Shown: positions 1 to 13,509, counted from the first letter of the stretch. The stretch is DNA of 64,000 bases from Cenococcum geophilum 1.58 (GCA_001692895.1 KV748199.1:620001-684000), one strand, 5' to 3'. Numbers and translations: made by a program. The notes: generated from the letters alone by a model not told the origin.

Positions 1-415
1 ATTAAGGGAATTACTTTATATTAAGATGCAGATTTAGCGCATAAATTAAGGGAGTCTTTAGCCTAGGCAAAGGAATGGGACTTAAAGCTTCTAATATTGC
101 CTAGTCTATTACTAGATCTATTTAATTATAGAGTCCTTAGCCCATCCTGTTAAGAAGAAGTTCCATTTAAAGCGCGTAGAAGAGGAGGATATAGCATTGG
201 AGCGTTTATAGATGTTTAGGAGAATTAAGTAGATTAGGAGAAGACTGCAGAGATATACAGCTGGTATACGAAGCGCCTACATGAGTGCATTAGGGCTGAC
301 GGGCAGATAACTCGATATTGAATTGATTTGGCTGTATTATGGTGTTGTAAACGATGATCGTAAAGCATGATTTTGGTGGGTGCGCACGTGCCCCAAACCG
401 ACACTTATTTCGGCT
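1..415 (+). other. Unassigned degraded coding-like sequence
   Basis: This stretch does not match the equivalent part of the complete A-family copy (3984-4262), so it is probably another insertion into outer element A or foreign flank. A plus-strand frame over about 125-300 is nearly open and basic, with a Lys/Arg-rich run (around KKKFHLKR) and only RIP-like stops. I could not assign a family. Similarity to element A starts near 416. Confidence 0.35.
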
Positions 416-1618
416 ACGTAGAGCCAGTAGAGCTTAATACTATTACTTAACTTTAGTAGACCAGAAATATTCTAAAGCTTACTTATATAGGTAGGTTGTT
501 AGTACCTTATAGGTAGATTGTAGGTTATTTGCATGTAGCTAGATTTATAAACAGTAAGGCTATATACCTATTAAATCCGCTACTAACCCTACTTTGGCCT
601 TACACTATACTGGTGTAGCACCGTATATACTTTACGGGTAAGTTATAGGTTATTTATATATAGCCAGATTAGGACGGTAAGGCTATATACCTATTAGACC
701 CGCTACTAACCTATNTTTTAGCCTTATACGTTATCTGCGTAGTATATACGTGGAATAGTATATAAGTTATTAGTATAGGTTACCACCGGTAGGTTACTAG
801 CAGCTTATAGACCTTAGTTAAATGGACCCCGGTTATAAATAGGCCTATTTTCTAATATATAAATAATCTACTTAGCTAGTATAGAGTAACGGACTAGGTT
901 TAGGAAGGGTGCTTTTTAAATTAAGGCTGTAGTTCTTACAGTAATTATTACTTATTCTTTAATCCCTTAGAATGTCCTCTGCTTCGCTTTAATATAGGTT
1001 ATATTTTAATAGCGGCGCTTGCTTTTCGCTTACACTTTAGCTATAAGGCTAGAGTATCCCGCTTACAGTACTTATCTAGCAGTTATTAACAATTCTTAAG
1101 TTCTGTTTTATATTTCAATTTATTATACTTATTTAACTATCCTAGCTATTTAATAAGGTACTACGATTGTCTAGTACAATTTTAGTAGGTAATAATTACT
1201 TCTACTTCCTAGCTGCCTTTCTTAAGCTCTTTTACTACTAGGGGTTAAAACCTAGGGCGTAACCTATAAGGCTTTAGTAAGGAGATATAGAAGACTAGGT
1301 GGAGCTATACTATAGTAAGTAGAAGCTCTAGCTTATATACTTGCTGCCCTACGCACTCTAGGATCTAAAACGGTCCTATAAACTTATAGTTAAGCTTTTT
1401 ATAGGGACGTTTTATGCGGATGTTCTTAGAGGAGAGCAGGACTCGTTTACTAACGGCGAAGTGCTTAGCTAGGTAGTAACGATTATAGTATTTTACCTAA
1501 AGCTTTTAGGCGTGTATTATTAATGCCGCCGTTGCCTTATATATAAGGCGTAGGCGTTATAGGTACATCTCTATAAGTTAGACATTTATTAACTTAGACC
1601 CCTCCCTACCTTACTAGG
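416..1618 (-). mobile_element. Outer Gypsy element A, left part (integrase end and chromodomain)
   Basis: Aligns by eye with 4262-5446 of the complete copy A'. It carries the same end of a minus-strand pol: the integrase C-terminal part and a chromodomain (about 1600 down to 950), then a non-coding region with two copies of a roughly 127-bp repeat (about 520-760). It stops at CTAGG (1614-1618), where element B is inserted; the same element resumes at 18481. Removing B gives a junction that matches A' at 5427-5460. It is more heavily RIP-mutated than A'. Its 3' LTR lies outside the window. Confidence 0.75.
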
Positions 1619-1805
1619 TGTTACGGCACTGACCTAATACATACTGTTTTATACTGTCTCATACTATTCCTTACTATTAGCTGGCCCACTACTAGCGACT
1701 TAGCGGCCGGCCCTACTATTTATATACAATACCCCCTTTCCACCTTCTTCCCCTTTTTATACTATAACATAGTTATTTAGTCTACTTTATTACAGCACTG
1801 TAACA
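1619..1805 (+). repeat. 5' LTR of element B
   Basis: 187-bp LTR starting TGTTACGGCACTG and ending CAGCACTGTAACA, so the ends are inverted copies of each other. It matches the split 3' LTR (17255-17279 plus 18319-18480). Confidence 0.85.
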
Positions 1806-1994
1806 GTTTATGGTATCTTTAATTTACGCCCCATCGCGATCACTAATTCCTTATACCCTAGCTAATTAACCTCCGCCCTAGAGTAATTGCGACCTACATA
1901 TACCTCTACTAAAACCAATATATCCCTAATATAGTCCTAAAATAATCCTTAGTTTTTACCTAGCGCCTAAATAGGCGACACTAATAATACTAAA

Positions 1995-3755
1995 ATGGCC
2001 AAAACCTAAAACCCCCGTAACGTTTTTATAGACCTCTTTATAAAGACATACCCTAATATTGCATAGACAATCCACCGCTCCTTACTATACCCTAAGACCT
2101 TTAAGCCTAGCAAAGCTTACTTTACCCTTATTAACTATACTAACAAGTTCCTTAATAATATTAAAGTAGGACTATAGTATATATATAACATAAACACCAC
2201 CAATAAAAAAGCTAATAAAAACCTTAGTGCCCTTATCACTTCCTAGATAGGAACTATTAACTCCTAAGCAGAAACTATTACCGTTCTAAAACAATTAACC
2301 CCTATAATAATAGTAGTAACCTAGCAGAAAAAATGGAGATCTAAAAACCCGCTAATATTTAGCGGAAAAGGCACCCTACTAGAATGATAAGCTAATTTTA
2401 AAACCTAGCATATTAAGATTAAGGGAGTCTTTAACTAGGACTAGGACTACTTTAATATAGTTTAGTCCTAGATCCTTTATATCTTGGATATACTAGAGAA
2501 TAAGGCCTATAAGTTTATTAAGTAGGGCCTAGTGCTTATATACAAAAACCCAAACAATATATCTACGTAGAAATGGCCTACTAAGGAAAATATGCTTAAA
2601 GACCTTACTACCTACTATAAGGTCCTTAATATAACTTAGGTTGTAAAGAATAAGCTTAACTATTTCCCCTAGGGCGAGCGTAATTACTAGTCCTAAAAGG
2701 GAGAGCTTAATAAGCTAATAGTCCGCGCTAAGAAGATAGATAAACAGAAGGTAGACCTACTTTAAAAGTTTATTTCTCCAAAGATGGAAGAGCTAGTACT
2801 TAGACTTGCCTATAAAATCAATAATAGCGACTATATAGGTTAGAGTAAGCAGATAAATATATTCGCTAAGAATTTTATAAACTATACACACTAAGCCAAC
2901 CTTAAGAAGAACGTTAACCACCGCCTACCTACCTAAGCCCCTACCCCTATATTAACCCTAACCCTAGTAGTAACTAGAGAACCTATAAACCTTAATAAAA
3001 TCTTAAATACGGAGCGTAAGCGCCGCGTTAATAATAGACTATACCTTACCTATAGCCTACCTAGCCACTAGAAGGATGCCTATAACCCCACTAAGATAGC
3101 AAACCTAGTTCTAATGCTACCCTATTAAATAACGCGAACTAATAACCGCGGACGCGGCGACTATAGAGTCTATTATAGACGCGGTAACCGCGGAGCCTAT
3201 TACGGCCGCGGCGGATAACCCCCCCTTTAACCCTATAGCTTAGTTACTCTAAACTATACCCTATATAAGAGCACAACCCGTTAATAACGCCCAGTATTAG
3301 TAACTTCGCGCTAGCGAATATAAACATAGCTATGTTATTAATAAGGTATTGTCTTTCTATACCCCAATTAAAACCAAGACTAACACCGCCAACTAGATAG
3401 ACACTAGACCGCCCCACTAAGATAGCTCTATACCCTAGTCGTTAAAAGGTAAACTTTTAAACTAAATTGCGTCTAAGGGTCTAAACCATATAAAGAGGAA
3501 GACGAGAAAATTAAGTCCCTATTACTAGATTAATTAGTCCTTTTTATTAGTAAACTGCCACTTAATCTTAAATTAGCAAACAATAATAAGAAATTAATCC
3601 TTATTTAAACCTAACTCTCCTTATTACGTACCCTATACCCCTAAGTTTATATTAATATAATAAGCCTAGTAGACTCCAGTAGTCCTATAATAGTATTTAC
3701 CAATATAGAGTCTATTATAAGAAAGTATAACATTATAACTAAAAAGCTGCTAGCA
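1995..3755 (+). pseudogene. Element B gag and start of protease, RIP-degraded
   Basis: A plus-strand frame opens at ATG 1995 (MAKT...) shortly after the 5' LTR and can be followed with many TAA/TAG interruptions. It holds a typical Gag core (about 2350-2560, FSGKGTLLEW followed by RIP stops) and an Arg/Gly-rich stretch (about 3140-3220, RGRGDY...YYGRGG). I see no clear zinc knuckle. The end (about 3690-3755) is the start of a retropepsin-like region, cut at the A' insertion and resumed at 10535. No functional product is possible. Confidence 0.7.
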
Positions 3756-3760
3756 CCTAG

Positions 3761-3983
3761 TGTGAGGTAAGGATGTGGATAGGGAGTCCAATGATAGAAT
3801 AATGGGTATATTGTATAGACAGACAAATCCTTAAGGGAAAAGGAGGAGTCTATGTGCGAGGTAGGAAGGGTTTTTCCTAGGCATGTGCAGAGCACGTGCC
3901 TCACGGGCGAGTCACCCCTAGGTTGCCCCAGGGTCGCCTATACCTTGCGGCTATATAACTATCTACTTAGGTTTCACCTAACA
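3761..3983 (-). repeat. 3' LTR of element A'
   Basis: 223-bp LTR; on the minus strand it begins TGTTAGGTG. The same LTR occurs at 10305-10529, 23344-23568 and 29677-29902. Confidence 0.85.
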
Positions 3984-4379
3984 ATGCCCCCCCCTTTAAA
4001 AAGGGTTGTCCCCGATCCTTTATATACTTAAGCCTTAATAAAACCCTATAAAAAACCTTAGTAAGGAAAAAATTTGGAGGGAAAAAAGCGTCTTAATTTT
4101 GCGTATAGAGAGACGGGTAGTACATATGCGCGGCGCGAAGATATTAAGGAACTTTGACCAGCGGTTGAAGTTGTCTAATTGGTTAGATTTGCCTTACTAA
4201 AACTCCCCTATATTTAACCGAGCTAGTAGCGATTTTATATGCCCGGTATAGAAAATCCTAATTAGTCCATTTAATAGGTAGAGCTAGTGGAGCTTAATAC
4301 CGTTGCCTGAATTTAGTAGACCAGAAATATTCTAAAAGCTTACTTATATAGGTAGGTCGCTGGTACCTTATGGGTTGGT

Positions 4380-4640
4380 TATAGGTTATTTATATGCAGC
4401 TAGATTTATAGACGGTAAGGCTATATGCCTATTAAACCCGCCGCTGACCCTACTTTAGCCTTATGCTATACCGGTGTAGCGCCGTGTATACTTTATGGGT
4501 AGGTTTATAGGTTACTTATATATAGCTAGGTTTAGGATGGCAAGGCTATATGCCTATTAAATCCGCCGCTGACCTATGCTTTGGCCTTGTGCGTTATCTA
4601 TATAGCATATGCGTAGAATAGTGTAAGTTGTTGGTATAGG
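4380..4640. repeat. Tandem pair of about 127-bp repeats in the A' 3' region
   Basis: Two diverged direct repeats, each starting ATAGGTTA(T/C)TTATAT and containing AAGGCTATATGCCTATTAAA, lie between the chromodomain end and the polypurine tract. Outer A has the same pair at about 520-760, so the duplication predates both insertions. Confidence 0.6.
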
Positions 4641-4779
4641 TTACCACTAGCGGGTTACTAGTAGGTTATGGACCCTAGTTAAATGGACCCTAGTTATAAA
4701 CGGGCGTAGGATATTAATGAATTAAAACTTCACCCCGTACGTATGCTGCAGTTTTTATAGTAGTTGTTGCTTATTCTTT

Positions 4780-7700
4780 AATCCCTTGGGACGTCCTTTA
4801 CTCCGCTTTAATGTAGGTTATATTTTAATAGTGGCGCTTGCTTTTTGCCTGTGCTTTAGCTATAAGGCTAGGGTGTCTTACTTGCGGTACTTATCTAGTA
4901 GTTGTTAACAATTCTTAAGTTCTGTCTTGTATTTCTATTTATTATACTTATTTAGCTATCCTAGCCATTTAATAAGGTATTATGGTTGTTTAGTATAATC
5001 CTAGTAGGCGACGATTGCTTCTACTTCCTAGCTGCCTTCCTTGAGCTCTTTTACTACTAGGGGTTAAAACCTAGGGCGTGACCTGTAAGGCTCTAGTAGG
5101 GAGATATAGAAGACTAGGTGGAGCCGTGCTATAGTAGGTAGAAGCTCTAGCTTATATACTTGCTGCCCTATATACTCTAGGATCTAAAACGGTCCTATAA
5201 ACTTGTAGTTAAGCTTTTTATAAGGACGTTTTATATAGATATTCTTAAAGGAGAGTAGGACTTGTTTACCAACGGCGAAATGCTTAGCCAGATAGTGACG
5301 ATTGTAGTATTTTGCCTAAAGCTTTTAGGCGTGTATTATTAACGCCGCCACTACCTCATGTATAAGGCGTAGGCGTTGTAGGTGCGTCTCTGCGAGTTAG
5401 ATATTCGTTAACTTGGACCCCTCCCTACCTTGCTAGGCATCTTAGACGCTGTCTAGAACTCCGTCCGGGACGTTTAGTAGCTAGCCATAGGCGAGCTTAA
5501 TAGGGGAACGCTTTGTTATAGTATGGACCTTAGAGTTATAGGCAAAGGCTGCTTCTTTAAGTAGGGAGGCCTAATTAGATTGTTCCTAGTTCGTAAATAT
5601 ACGTAGGTATACCTTAAGCTCCTAGTTCTGGCGCTCTATCTGCCTATCTATCTGCGGGTGGAATGCAGTGCTAAGTTTACGTTAAACGCGGAGATGGTAG
5701 TATATAGTGCTCTAGTACTTGCTTGTAAATATACTACCCCTATTAGAGATAATATTATCTAAAGGCCCTATTTATATAAAGACTCTAAATAAGAGTTCTG
5801 TGAGTTATGTAGCATTAATTATCTTACGTACTAGATAGTAGCGCACTAGCTTCGTGAAATGGTCTATAAGGACAAGGACGGAGTTATACTCTACGCTATT
5901 AAGAGTCTTGGACTTTAGAAGATCCGTAATAAAGTTAAGTAAATAATGCCGCTAGGCTTGGGTGGGGGCCTAGAGAGGCTATAGCTTACTATAGGGTTTA
6001 TAGCGGCGCGATTTGGAGCGTTAATAGGTATTATAATTATCTAGGTATTTATAGAGGTCCTAGGTAAGGCCGTTCTAAGTATACTTTTACACGATTACCT
6101 TAAAGGTACGGTTAAAACCATAGTGGCCGCCCATAGGATCGTTATGATTTTGCTTAAGGATCTCCTATTATAGTAGTATGTAATTTGGCACCCAGACCTT
6201 ATTATTTTACCTTAGGAGTCCTTAATTATTAAGGGTGTAGTCCTTATTACTGGCGGGAACTTATTTTTAAGTTAACTAATCATATATAGAGCGTATAAAG
6301 GCGTCCCTTTTTTATACTCTATAAATGAAATTAACTAGTAACTTAGGGGGTTGTTCTATAAACGCCGTTTCGGCTAAAGCAGCTACTACTACTTCTTATT
6401 ATAGCACGAGACTCTATATAAAGTTGGTGCTAGCGAAGTAACGTATAATACGCAGGTGACTTACTAGGTTATTGCGGGGGACCATAGCCTAGGCTAAGGG
6501 GTCTTCCCTAGGGTTAAGCGCCATTAGGCTGGTTAAAGTGGTCTTAAAGAGAATAGCAGGACGCTCTGGTCTGCCAGCGCTAAGTTCGTAAGGGTCACTT
6601 ATATACTGCATACATGCTACTCGCTAGTGTGGTATAGTAGCACCAGGGCCGCCTATAAGGCCTATAACCCGCAACTTTTGCTGCAATGTAGGTAGCATGG
6701 CATTAAGGAGTGTCCTCTTACTACCATCTTTAAAGCCTTTGGTATAATCTAGGCGCCGGGATAGTACGTTAGTAGGATTTGTTTTGCCTAGCTTATATTT
6801 AATCTTAAAATTAAACTTAGCTAGTTCCTTAGTATACTAGGCCTAGTAAGTAGATAAGCTCTTAGTGGTTATAAAGTACTGGAGATTATTATAATTATAG
6901 AGCACGTATATTATATACGCGGCGTGTTTAAGGTAATGGCGCCACGTCTTAAAGCATTGCACTATAGCGAGTAGTTCTTTATCATGCGTATTATACCGTA
7001 CTTTTAGGCTAGTAAGCTTCTGACTATAATAAGCAATTGGGTGCTAGTGGAGTTGATCTCCCTACCCTAAAGGCTGTAGAAGTATACCGCTATAGGTATA
7101 GTCAGAAGCGTTAGTAATTACTATTAGGGGTAGATTAGGGTTAAAGTGGCGAAGTAGAGAAGCCTATATAAATGTAGCGCATAGCTTACGGAATGCCTAC
7201 TACGCGTCGTTAGGCCAGGACTAGGGTTAATACCATTTAGTAGGCCCTTTTGACTTACGCTTCCTCTTCTTCTCCCTATCTAACGTCAGGTTGTGATATG
7301 CCTATGCAAGATATGTGTGTAGGGGGTATGCGGTATCTAAGTAGTTCTAGATAAATTGCCTATAGAAGTTGGCAAAGCTAAGGAAGACCTGGATATCCCT
7401 ATAGGACTTAGGCTTAGGCCATTCCTTAATAGCTTTTACGCGGTTAGGGTCCATTATAATACCCCTAGGGGTAATAATAAAGCCTAGGAACTTAACGTTC
7501 TTAGTATAAAAGATGCATTTTAATAGTTTAGCGTATAGGCCCTAAGTGTAGAGCTGTCGCAGTACCTGCTTAATGTGCTTAACGTGCTTGTCCTTATTAT
7601 TTAAGTAAATAAGAATATTATCTAGGTAGACTATATAGATGGTATCCACTAGGGTTTCTAGAGCTTTATAAATATAGCTCTGGAAAGTCGTAGGGGCGTT

Positions 7701-8550
7701 GGTAAGACTAAAGGGCATCACTAGGTACTTAAAGTAACTATAGCGTGTCTTAAATGCGGTCTTCTATTTGTCTCCCTTTTTAATATAAATCCTATAGTAC
7801 GCATTATAAAGATCTAGCTTTATAAATATCTTCGTATAGCTAAGCCTATTAAAGAGTTCGCCAACCAGTAGTAGGGGGTACCGATTTTTAATCGTGATTT
7901 TGTTTAGGCGTCTGTAGTTAATATATAGCCGCATTATACCGTCTGCTTTCGGCACGAAGAGGATGGGCGCTCTAGTAGGCAACTTGCTAGGCCTAATTTA
8001 GCCCTTTTTAAGAGCACTGTCTAGGTACTCTTATAAGATCTATAACTCTTTCTATAAGAGGTTATAGAGGGGCATTTGCGGTGGCGTCTTGCCTTCTTCT
8101 AAGTTGATCGCATGGTCGTACTTAGAGTTCTACGGTAGCATGCTTGCTAGCTTATTAGAAAAGATATTAATTTCCTCCTTATATATATTTAGTAGGCCGG
8201 GGGCTACGGAGGTCAAAGTAACTATTACGTGGTAGTGTGCTTCCGGGAGCTAGTGAAGAGAAGGGTGTAGCCAACATGCGTTTCGCAGGTATACTTGTAT
8301 AGAGAGTGTATATAGCTCTGCTATAGTATACTTAATAGTTTTAGGGTTTTGATTACCTCCCCCTTGCGTATAGGTAATCTGCGCCAGCACCGGAGGGTCT
8401 CCATAGGTACTCGCTGCCAGTGACGGTAGGTCCTCTACTGTGTTTATAACTGGTATCTCTACGTCCGGAGGGTCTATACGGGTACTTGCTGCCAGTAACA
8501 ACAGGTCCTCTATTATATTTATAACTGGCGTAGAGAAAGAGTCTTCTAGC
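4780..8550 (-). pseudogene. Element A' pol: protease, RT, RNase H, integrase, chromodomain
   Basis: Read right to left. The clearest open stretch is the reverse transcriptase finger/palm (7982-7764), with KADGIMRLYINYRRLNK, IKNRYPL and IKLDLYNAYYRI. The catalytic box reads YLDNILIY at about 7650-7620, where YLDD is usual. RNase H and integrase follow to about 5450. The integrase tail (GPFQILEYIGQQVYKLELL) and a chromodomain (QYLIKWLG) end at about 4780. Chromodomains in this clade steer integration towards chromatin marks. The altered active site and many stops make it inactive. Confidence 0.75.
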
Positions 8551-8559
8551 TATAGCGAA

Positions 8560-10252
8560 TAGACTATTTTACTAGCCTTAATATCTGCTAGGAGAGCGTT
8601 AAGGGTGACTATCTAGAGGCGTTTAGGGTCTAAAGTACCCTAGATAAACTGTCTAGAATAGAAGCTAATTAATAGATCTATTTCCGCGAGCTAATCCTAT
8701 CTAAGAACTATATTATAACCATTAAATAAGCCGCCCTAAAAGGTCTGCGGGCTAATAGTGTAAGGGGTACCCTGGGAGTCGCTAGTAGTAACTATTAGAT
8801 TATAAGCATCCTAGATTATTATCTGGTTGCTATTAAGGAAATATATAATAGGTTTATGTGAATATAGTGTGTAGCGTATAGGCAGGTTAAACCTATAGAC
8901 GACGTCTTAATTAATGAGGTTAATTTAGTACCCATTATTATATAAGGCACGTAGGCGGACTTTGCCCTAGGGTATATCTATTGCAACATATACCACAATA
9001 CGTTTCTTCTCTCCCTCTATATTAGGCCCTAGTTGCAGTTAAGAAAGATGCGCTATTAGGGCTTTAGGTTTTCCAAAGCCTAAGCTAACTTCTCTTTAGC
9101 CTGCTTCCAGTGTTCCTTATAGTGGCCGCCTATAGTCCTTTGACTCGCCTGCGTAGCACTGGCGTCCGGGGGGTCCCCTAAGCCATCCAGCTTTTGGGTG
9201 GTCTCCCTAGGAGTTTACTTAGAAAAGCGTTGCCCTTTTTAGGTTCTATTCCCTAAGCCTAAGTCTATAGAGTCTGTGCTGCGACCGCGCTTTATACGCA
9301 ATAATTTGCCGCTGCTACTTACGCGATCTTTTATAAGCTTTATGGTATTAAGCAATTGCTCTATACGGCGGATTTCATTAAAGAGGTCTTTAGCGGTTCT
9401 TACCCGTTAGGCGAAGTTCTGGCGGAAGAGCTTTGCTTATAAGTGGGCTGGAAGATATAAGAACTAGAAGTTTACCTGTTGTTTAGGATTAATAAAAGGG
9501 GTATATAAGAAGAGGTCCTCTAAGCTATATATACGGGCTAGGAAGACGTTAAACCTCTAGTTCTCCTTTATAACAGCTATATAGTACATTATAGCGTTAT
9601 TAAAGCGTCTCACTATAGGGTTCCTAATCTGGTCTTAGACTATAGTCTTAAATTTATCCTATAGTAAGGGACCCTTGTCCTTAGTGCCTAACCGGCAATA
9701 AACTAGTTAGGTAATTATCTTCTCTTTTATAAGACCTTTAATAGCCTAGTGCGTACGTCGCTTATAGTTATAGTTAGCGTTATTAACCTTAAATCGGTTC
9801 TTAACTGCGGCAATCTACCGGTTGAAATGCTGTTAAGTAGTACCGCTAATATTAGGTAGTAACTTCTTAACTAGGGCGTTAAGATTTAATCGGCGTATAT
9901 ATTCGCCACGTAACTTATGCTCTTTACTAGAGAGGTAACGGGAGGGCTTTATTAAATTAATAATGCTCTGTAAGTTAGCTATTTTCTTAGCCAGCTTATT
10001 TAGCTCCTTTATATTAGTGGTATTAGGTAGGATAATGGTAACCTTACTAAGCTTCTGTTAAGCCTAGGTATATAAGTCAAACTGGTCTTTAGCGTTCGTA
10101 AATATCTGATTATTTTAGGATTCGGAGAATGGCTCAGATGCTGCTAGTGTGCTTTTAGCGGTTTCATCTGCACTAGATCCTAAGGCGTTCTGCGGTTGCA
10201 TTGCCAGCGTATTACCGTTGGGTATAGGCGTTAGTTTTCTTTTCGGAGGCAT
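8560..10252 (-). pseudogene. Element A' gag
   Basis: The frame starts at ATG 10252, just inside the 5' LTR, with MPPKRKLTPIPNGNTL, a start typical of fungal Gypsy Gag. It can be followed leftward with RIP stops. The same start region is present, with its ATG altered or intact, in the outer copy (near 23291) and the third copy (near 29625). Confidence 0.6.
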
Positions 10253-10304
10253 TATAAAAAAATTAAACCGGCTATCCTCCTAAGGGGATTGGTAAGGATT
10301 TAAA

Positions 10305-10529
10305 TGTAAGGTAAGGATGTAGATAGGGAGTCTAATAATAGAATAATGGGTATATTGTATAGACAGAGACAAATCCTTAAGGGAAAAGGAGGAGTCTGTG
10401 TGTAAGGTAGGAAGGGTTTTCCCTAGGCACGTGTAGAGCACGTGCCTTATGGGCGAGTCACCCCTAGGTTGCCCTAGGGTCGCCCATACCTTACGGCTAT
10501 ATAACTATCTACTTAGGTTTCACCTAACA
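10305..10529 (-). repeat. 5' LTR of element A'
   Basis: 225-bp LTR, TGTTAGGTG...CCTTACA on the minus strand; the flanking CCTAG at 10530 matches the one before 3761. Confidence 0.87.
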
Positions 10530-10534
10530 CCTAG

Positions 10535-13390
10535 GCCACTACGCCTCGCAGATAGTATCCCAACTTCGCTTATTACGGACTACTTTACCACTTAAATATT
10601 AATCGGCCTCTATACTAAAGCTATGCTCTTTTTTATTACCAAACTCTCGCCTACTACCCTAATTATCTTAGGTATGCCCTGGCTTTAGAAGCATAAGCCC
10701 CGTCCTAGCTTTAGGAAACTTAAAATCCGCTTTAACTTAGACTACTACTCTAGGCACTACCTCCTATAGGGGATAACCGACGTTAGCAGGGATGCCTTAT
10801 ATAGATACTTAGCACTACTAAGCTTAGTGCCTAGGACTATATATAAAGCCCTAATAGTAAAAGACGTTTCTAATAAAGGGGAGCCTATATAGGTGCAAAA
10901 AAATAAGATAGTAAAAGACTAGACTACCCTAGCACTTAAGACTAAAACAACGGGCTAGCTAGCCCTGCTAAGACTAAGAAAGAAGGTCCGCTTTGCGCCG
11001 CTACTACTAAGAATCCAACCCCAACCTAGGCACTATTTAAACCCTAGCCGCCTAGCCTAATACCTAGAACTAAGCCATATACTATATACGCACACTATAG
11101 CTCGCGTTATAGTAAGGACTAGCTATAAAACTACTAAGACCCGGATAATAGAAACCGCGCCACCGTAACGCCTAACCTTATACCTATCTCCCGCGCGTAC
11201 CGTATAAGGCCGCCGCCTTATTTCCGCCCCCCTAGGCTAACTAAGCCGTACTAGCTTAGCTATAGCACTAGAGAACTAGATATGCCCTAACCTAGACAAT
11301 ATTAAATGCACTTATGCTATTAATTTTACCTAGTTCTATAAATAAAAAGACGTAAAGGTAATAAGGATCTATATAGCGGAGCTAGTAGAACTAATTAAAT
11401 AAGATAAACACTAATAGCTACTTAAAGAGCTGCCTATAGGCCTAATAGAAGTACCAAACCTATTAGAAAGGTCTTTCCGCCAGCTAGTAGAAGGCGACTA
11501 TATAATAAAGGAAGCCCGTAAAGTGCTCCCCCCCTATTTCTATAACTTCCTTAAGACAAATTTAAAAATTAAACCCGAGCTTTTACGTTGGAAGATAGTT
11601 AATACTAATATTAAAAAATTCCTAAAAGGTAAACCAGGATTAACCCGCAAAGATATTCTATAATGCCTACTAAAGGAGTTTAGTAAATATATTAAGTACT
11701 TCCTCCCTAAGAACGTAGATAAGCTACCCCCTTACTAACCATAGAACCATAAAATTAAGATCACCCCTGGAAACTAGGCCCTATACTATAAAAATAGACT
11801 ACTCTTACCTGCTAAACTTAGGTATATAAAGAAGTGGATTAATAAGATGCTGGATAAGGGTTTTATTCGCAAATTAACCTTACCAGCTGCCGTACTACTC
11901 CTCCTCGCTACTAAGCCCAGCGGCGGTATATAAATCTACTATAACTACTAAGGCCTAAACACAGTCACTATTAGGAATTAATACCCACTGCTACTAATCC
12001 GTAAGACACTTAACGCACTCTATAGTGCTAAGTACTTTACTAAACTTAATATAATTNCTNTGTTTAACNNGATCNNGATTNNANAGGGCNATAAGTAGCT
12101 TATAGNATTTATTACCNAGTTTANACTNTATAAAATGCTAGTTATACTATTCGGCCTCTATAACGCACCCGCTATATTCTAAAACTATATTAACTATATT
12201 CTATATAACGCCCTTAATAACTACTATACTGCCTACCTTAATAACGTCCTTATATTTTCTAAAACACGCGCTAAGCATACTAAGTATATAAATAAAGTCA
12301 TCTAAAGACTTAGTAATGCTGGACTTTAGATTAATATTAATAAATCTAAGTTCTACTCTACTAAAACAAAATACCTTAGCTTAATTATCTCGACTAATAG
12401 CATAACTATAAACCTTAAGAAGGTACAGGCCTTACAGAAATAGAAGGACCCGATATTAATTAAAGAACTATAATAATTTCTTAGCTTCGCGAACTTCTAC
12501 TAATAATTTATCTAAGGCTACTCTGCTATCGCTATACCTATAATAAAACTCCTAAAGAAGGATATTAGATGGCTATAGGGACTAAAATAAGCTAAATTAT
12601 TTAAGGCCCTTAAGGGAGCCTTTACTTTAGCACCAGTACTAGTATACTACAACTATATAAAGAAAACAGTAGTAGAGATAGATATATTAAATTAGGCTTC
12701 CGGCGGAGTCCTTTCCCAGTATAATAATAACAGAAAATTAAAACTGGTCGCATTCTTCTCCGCAAAGCACTCTACGCTAAAGTATAACTACAAAATCTAT
12801 AATAAAGAACTCTTAGCTATTATTAAGGCTTTAAAAGAATAGCATTCTAAGCTATAAGGGACTAAGGAGCTATTTAAAATTATTACTAACTATAAGAACC
12901 TATAGACGTTTATAACTACTAAGCAGCTAAACTAGCGCTAAGTCTAGTAGGCAGAGTTCCTTTTATAGTTTAACTTTATAATTATATATAGACCTAGTAG
13001 CAAAGCCACACTCCCTAACGCCCTAAGCTGGCTACTAGAAATAAGGCCTAAGGACGCTAATAATAAACGCCTCCGCTATTAAGCCCAAGTTATTATACCG
13101 CCCTAGAAAGTTAACCCTATAATCTTAAAAGAATTACTATATAAGTCCCATAACTCTAACAACGCAAAGTTTATAGCTGCTCTAGACCCTAAAATAGCTA
13201 AAAAGTTACTAGATAAGTTAATCTAGCTAGAATACTAGGAAAACAAACTCGTAAGAGATATAATAGTAGCCCTACGTAATCGGAAAGCTCGCCGTTAGCT
13301 AAAGAAGATTAGGAAATTACTCTATTATAATAAGTTAGAATATAGTATTATCAATAAACAGATCTACTTCCGCTAATATCTCTTTATCCC
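10535..13390 (+). pseudogene. Element B pol, first half: protease, RT, RNase H
   Basis: Continues the frame cut at 3755. The protease-like part includes IILGMPWLQKHKP (about 10655-10700). The reverse transcriptase spans about 11740-12480; its catalytic box reads YLNNVLIF (about 12233-12257), so the second Asp has become Asn, a RIP-type change. RNase H follows to about 13080 and the integrase N-terminus begins before 13390. The frame stops at the inverted-repeat insertion and resumes at 15526. Ambiguous bases lie inside the RT at 12057-12128. Confidence 0.75.
12057..12128. other. Cluster of ambiguous bases
   Basis: Sixteen N positions are scattered through 72 bases of the B reverse transcriptase rather than forming a run, with one more N at 715 in outer A. 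Scattered Ns fit unresolved differences between collapsed repeat copies better than a scaffold gap. Confidence 0.8.
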
Positions 13391-13509
13391 TACATCGGCA
13401 AAATATGGTACCCTTTCAATGGCCTCAATGGCTGGTGGTTGACGCAATTGGCGCGCAGTTGAGGTCATTTGGCAACTCGACCGACTAGCCTATGTCGTGT
13501 TTTTTTGAC

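Larger units (their letters stand above)
3761..10529 (-). mobile_element. Complete Gypsy (chromovirus) element A', nested in B
   Basis: 6,769-bp minus-strand element with LTRs at 10305-10529 (5') and 3761-3983 (3'), flanked by CCTAG at 3756-3760 and 10530-10534. A polypurine tract (AAAGGGGGGGGG on the minus strand) abuts the 3' LTR. Gag starts at 10252, and pol runs leftward through protease, RT, RNase H and integrase to a chromodomain near 4780-4990. It keeps visibly more CpA/TpG than outer A, so it has suffered fewer RIP rounds, as expected for the innermost layer. It is still non-autonomous: stops interrupt every domain. Confidence 0.88.
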
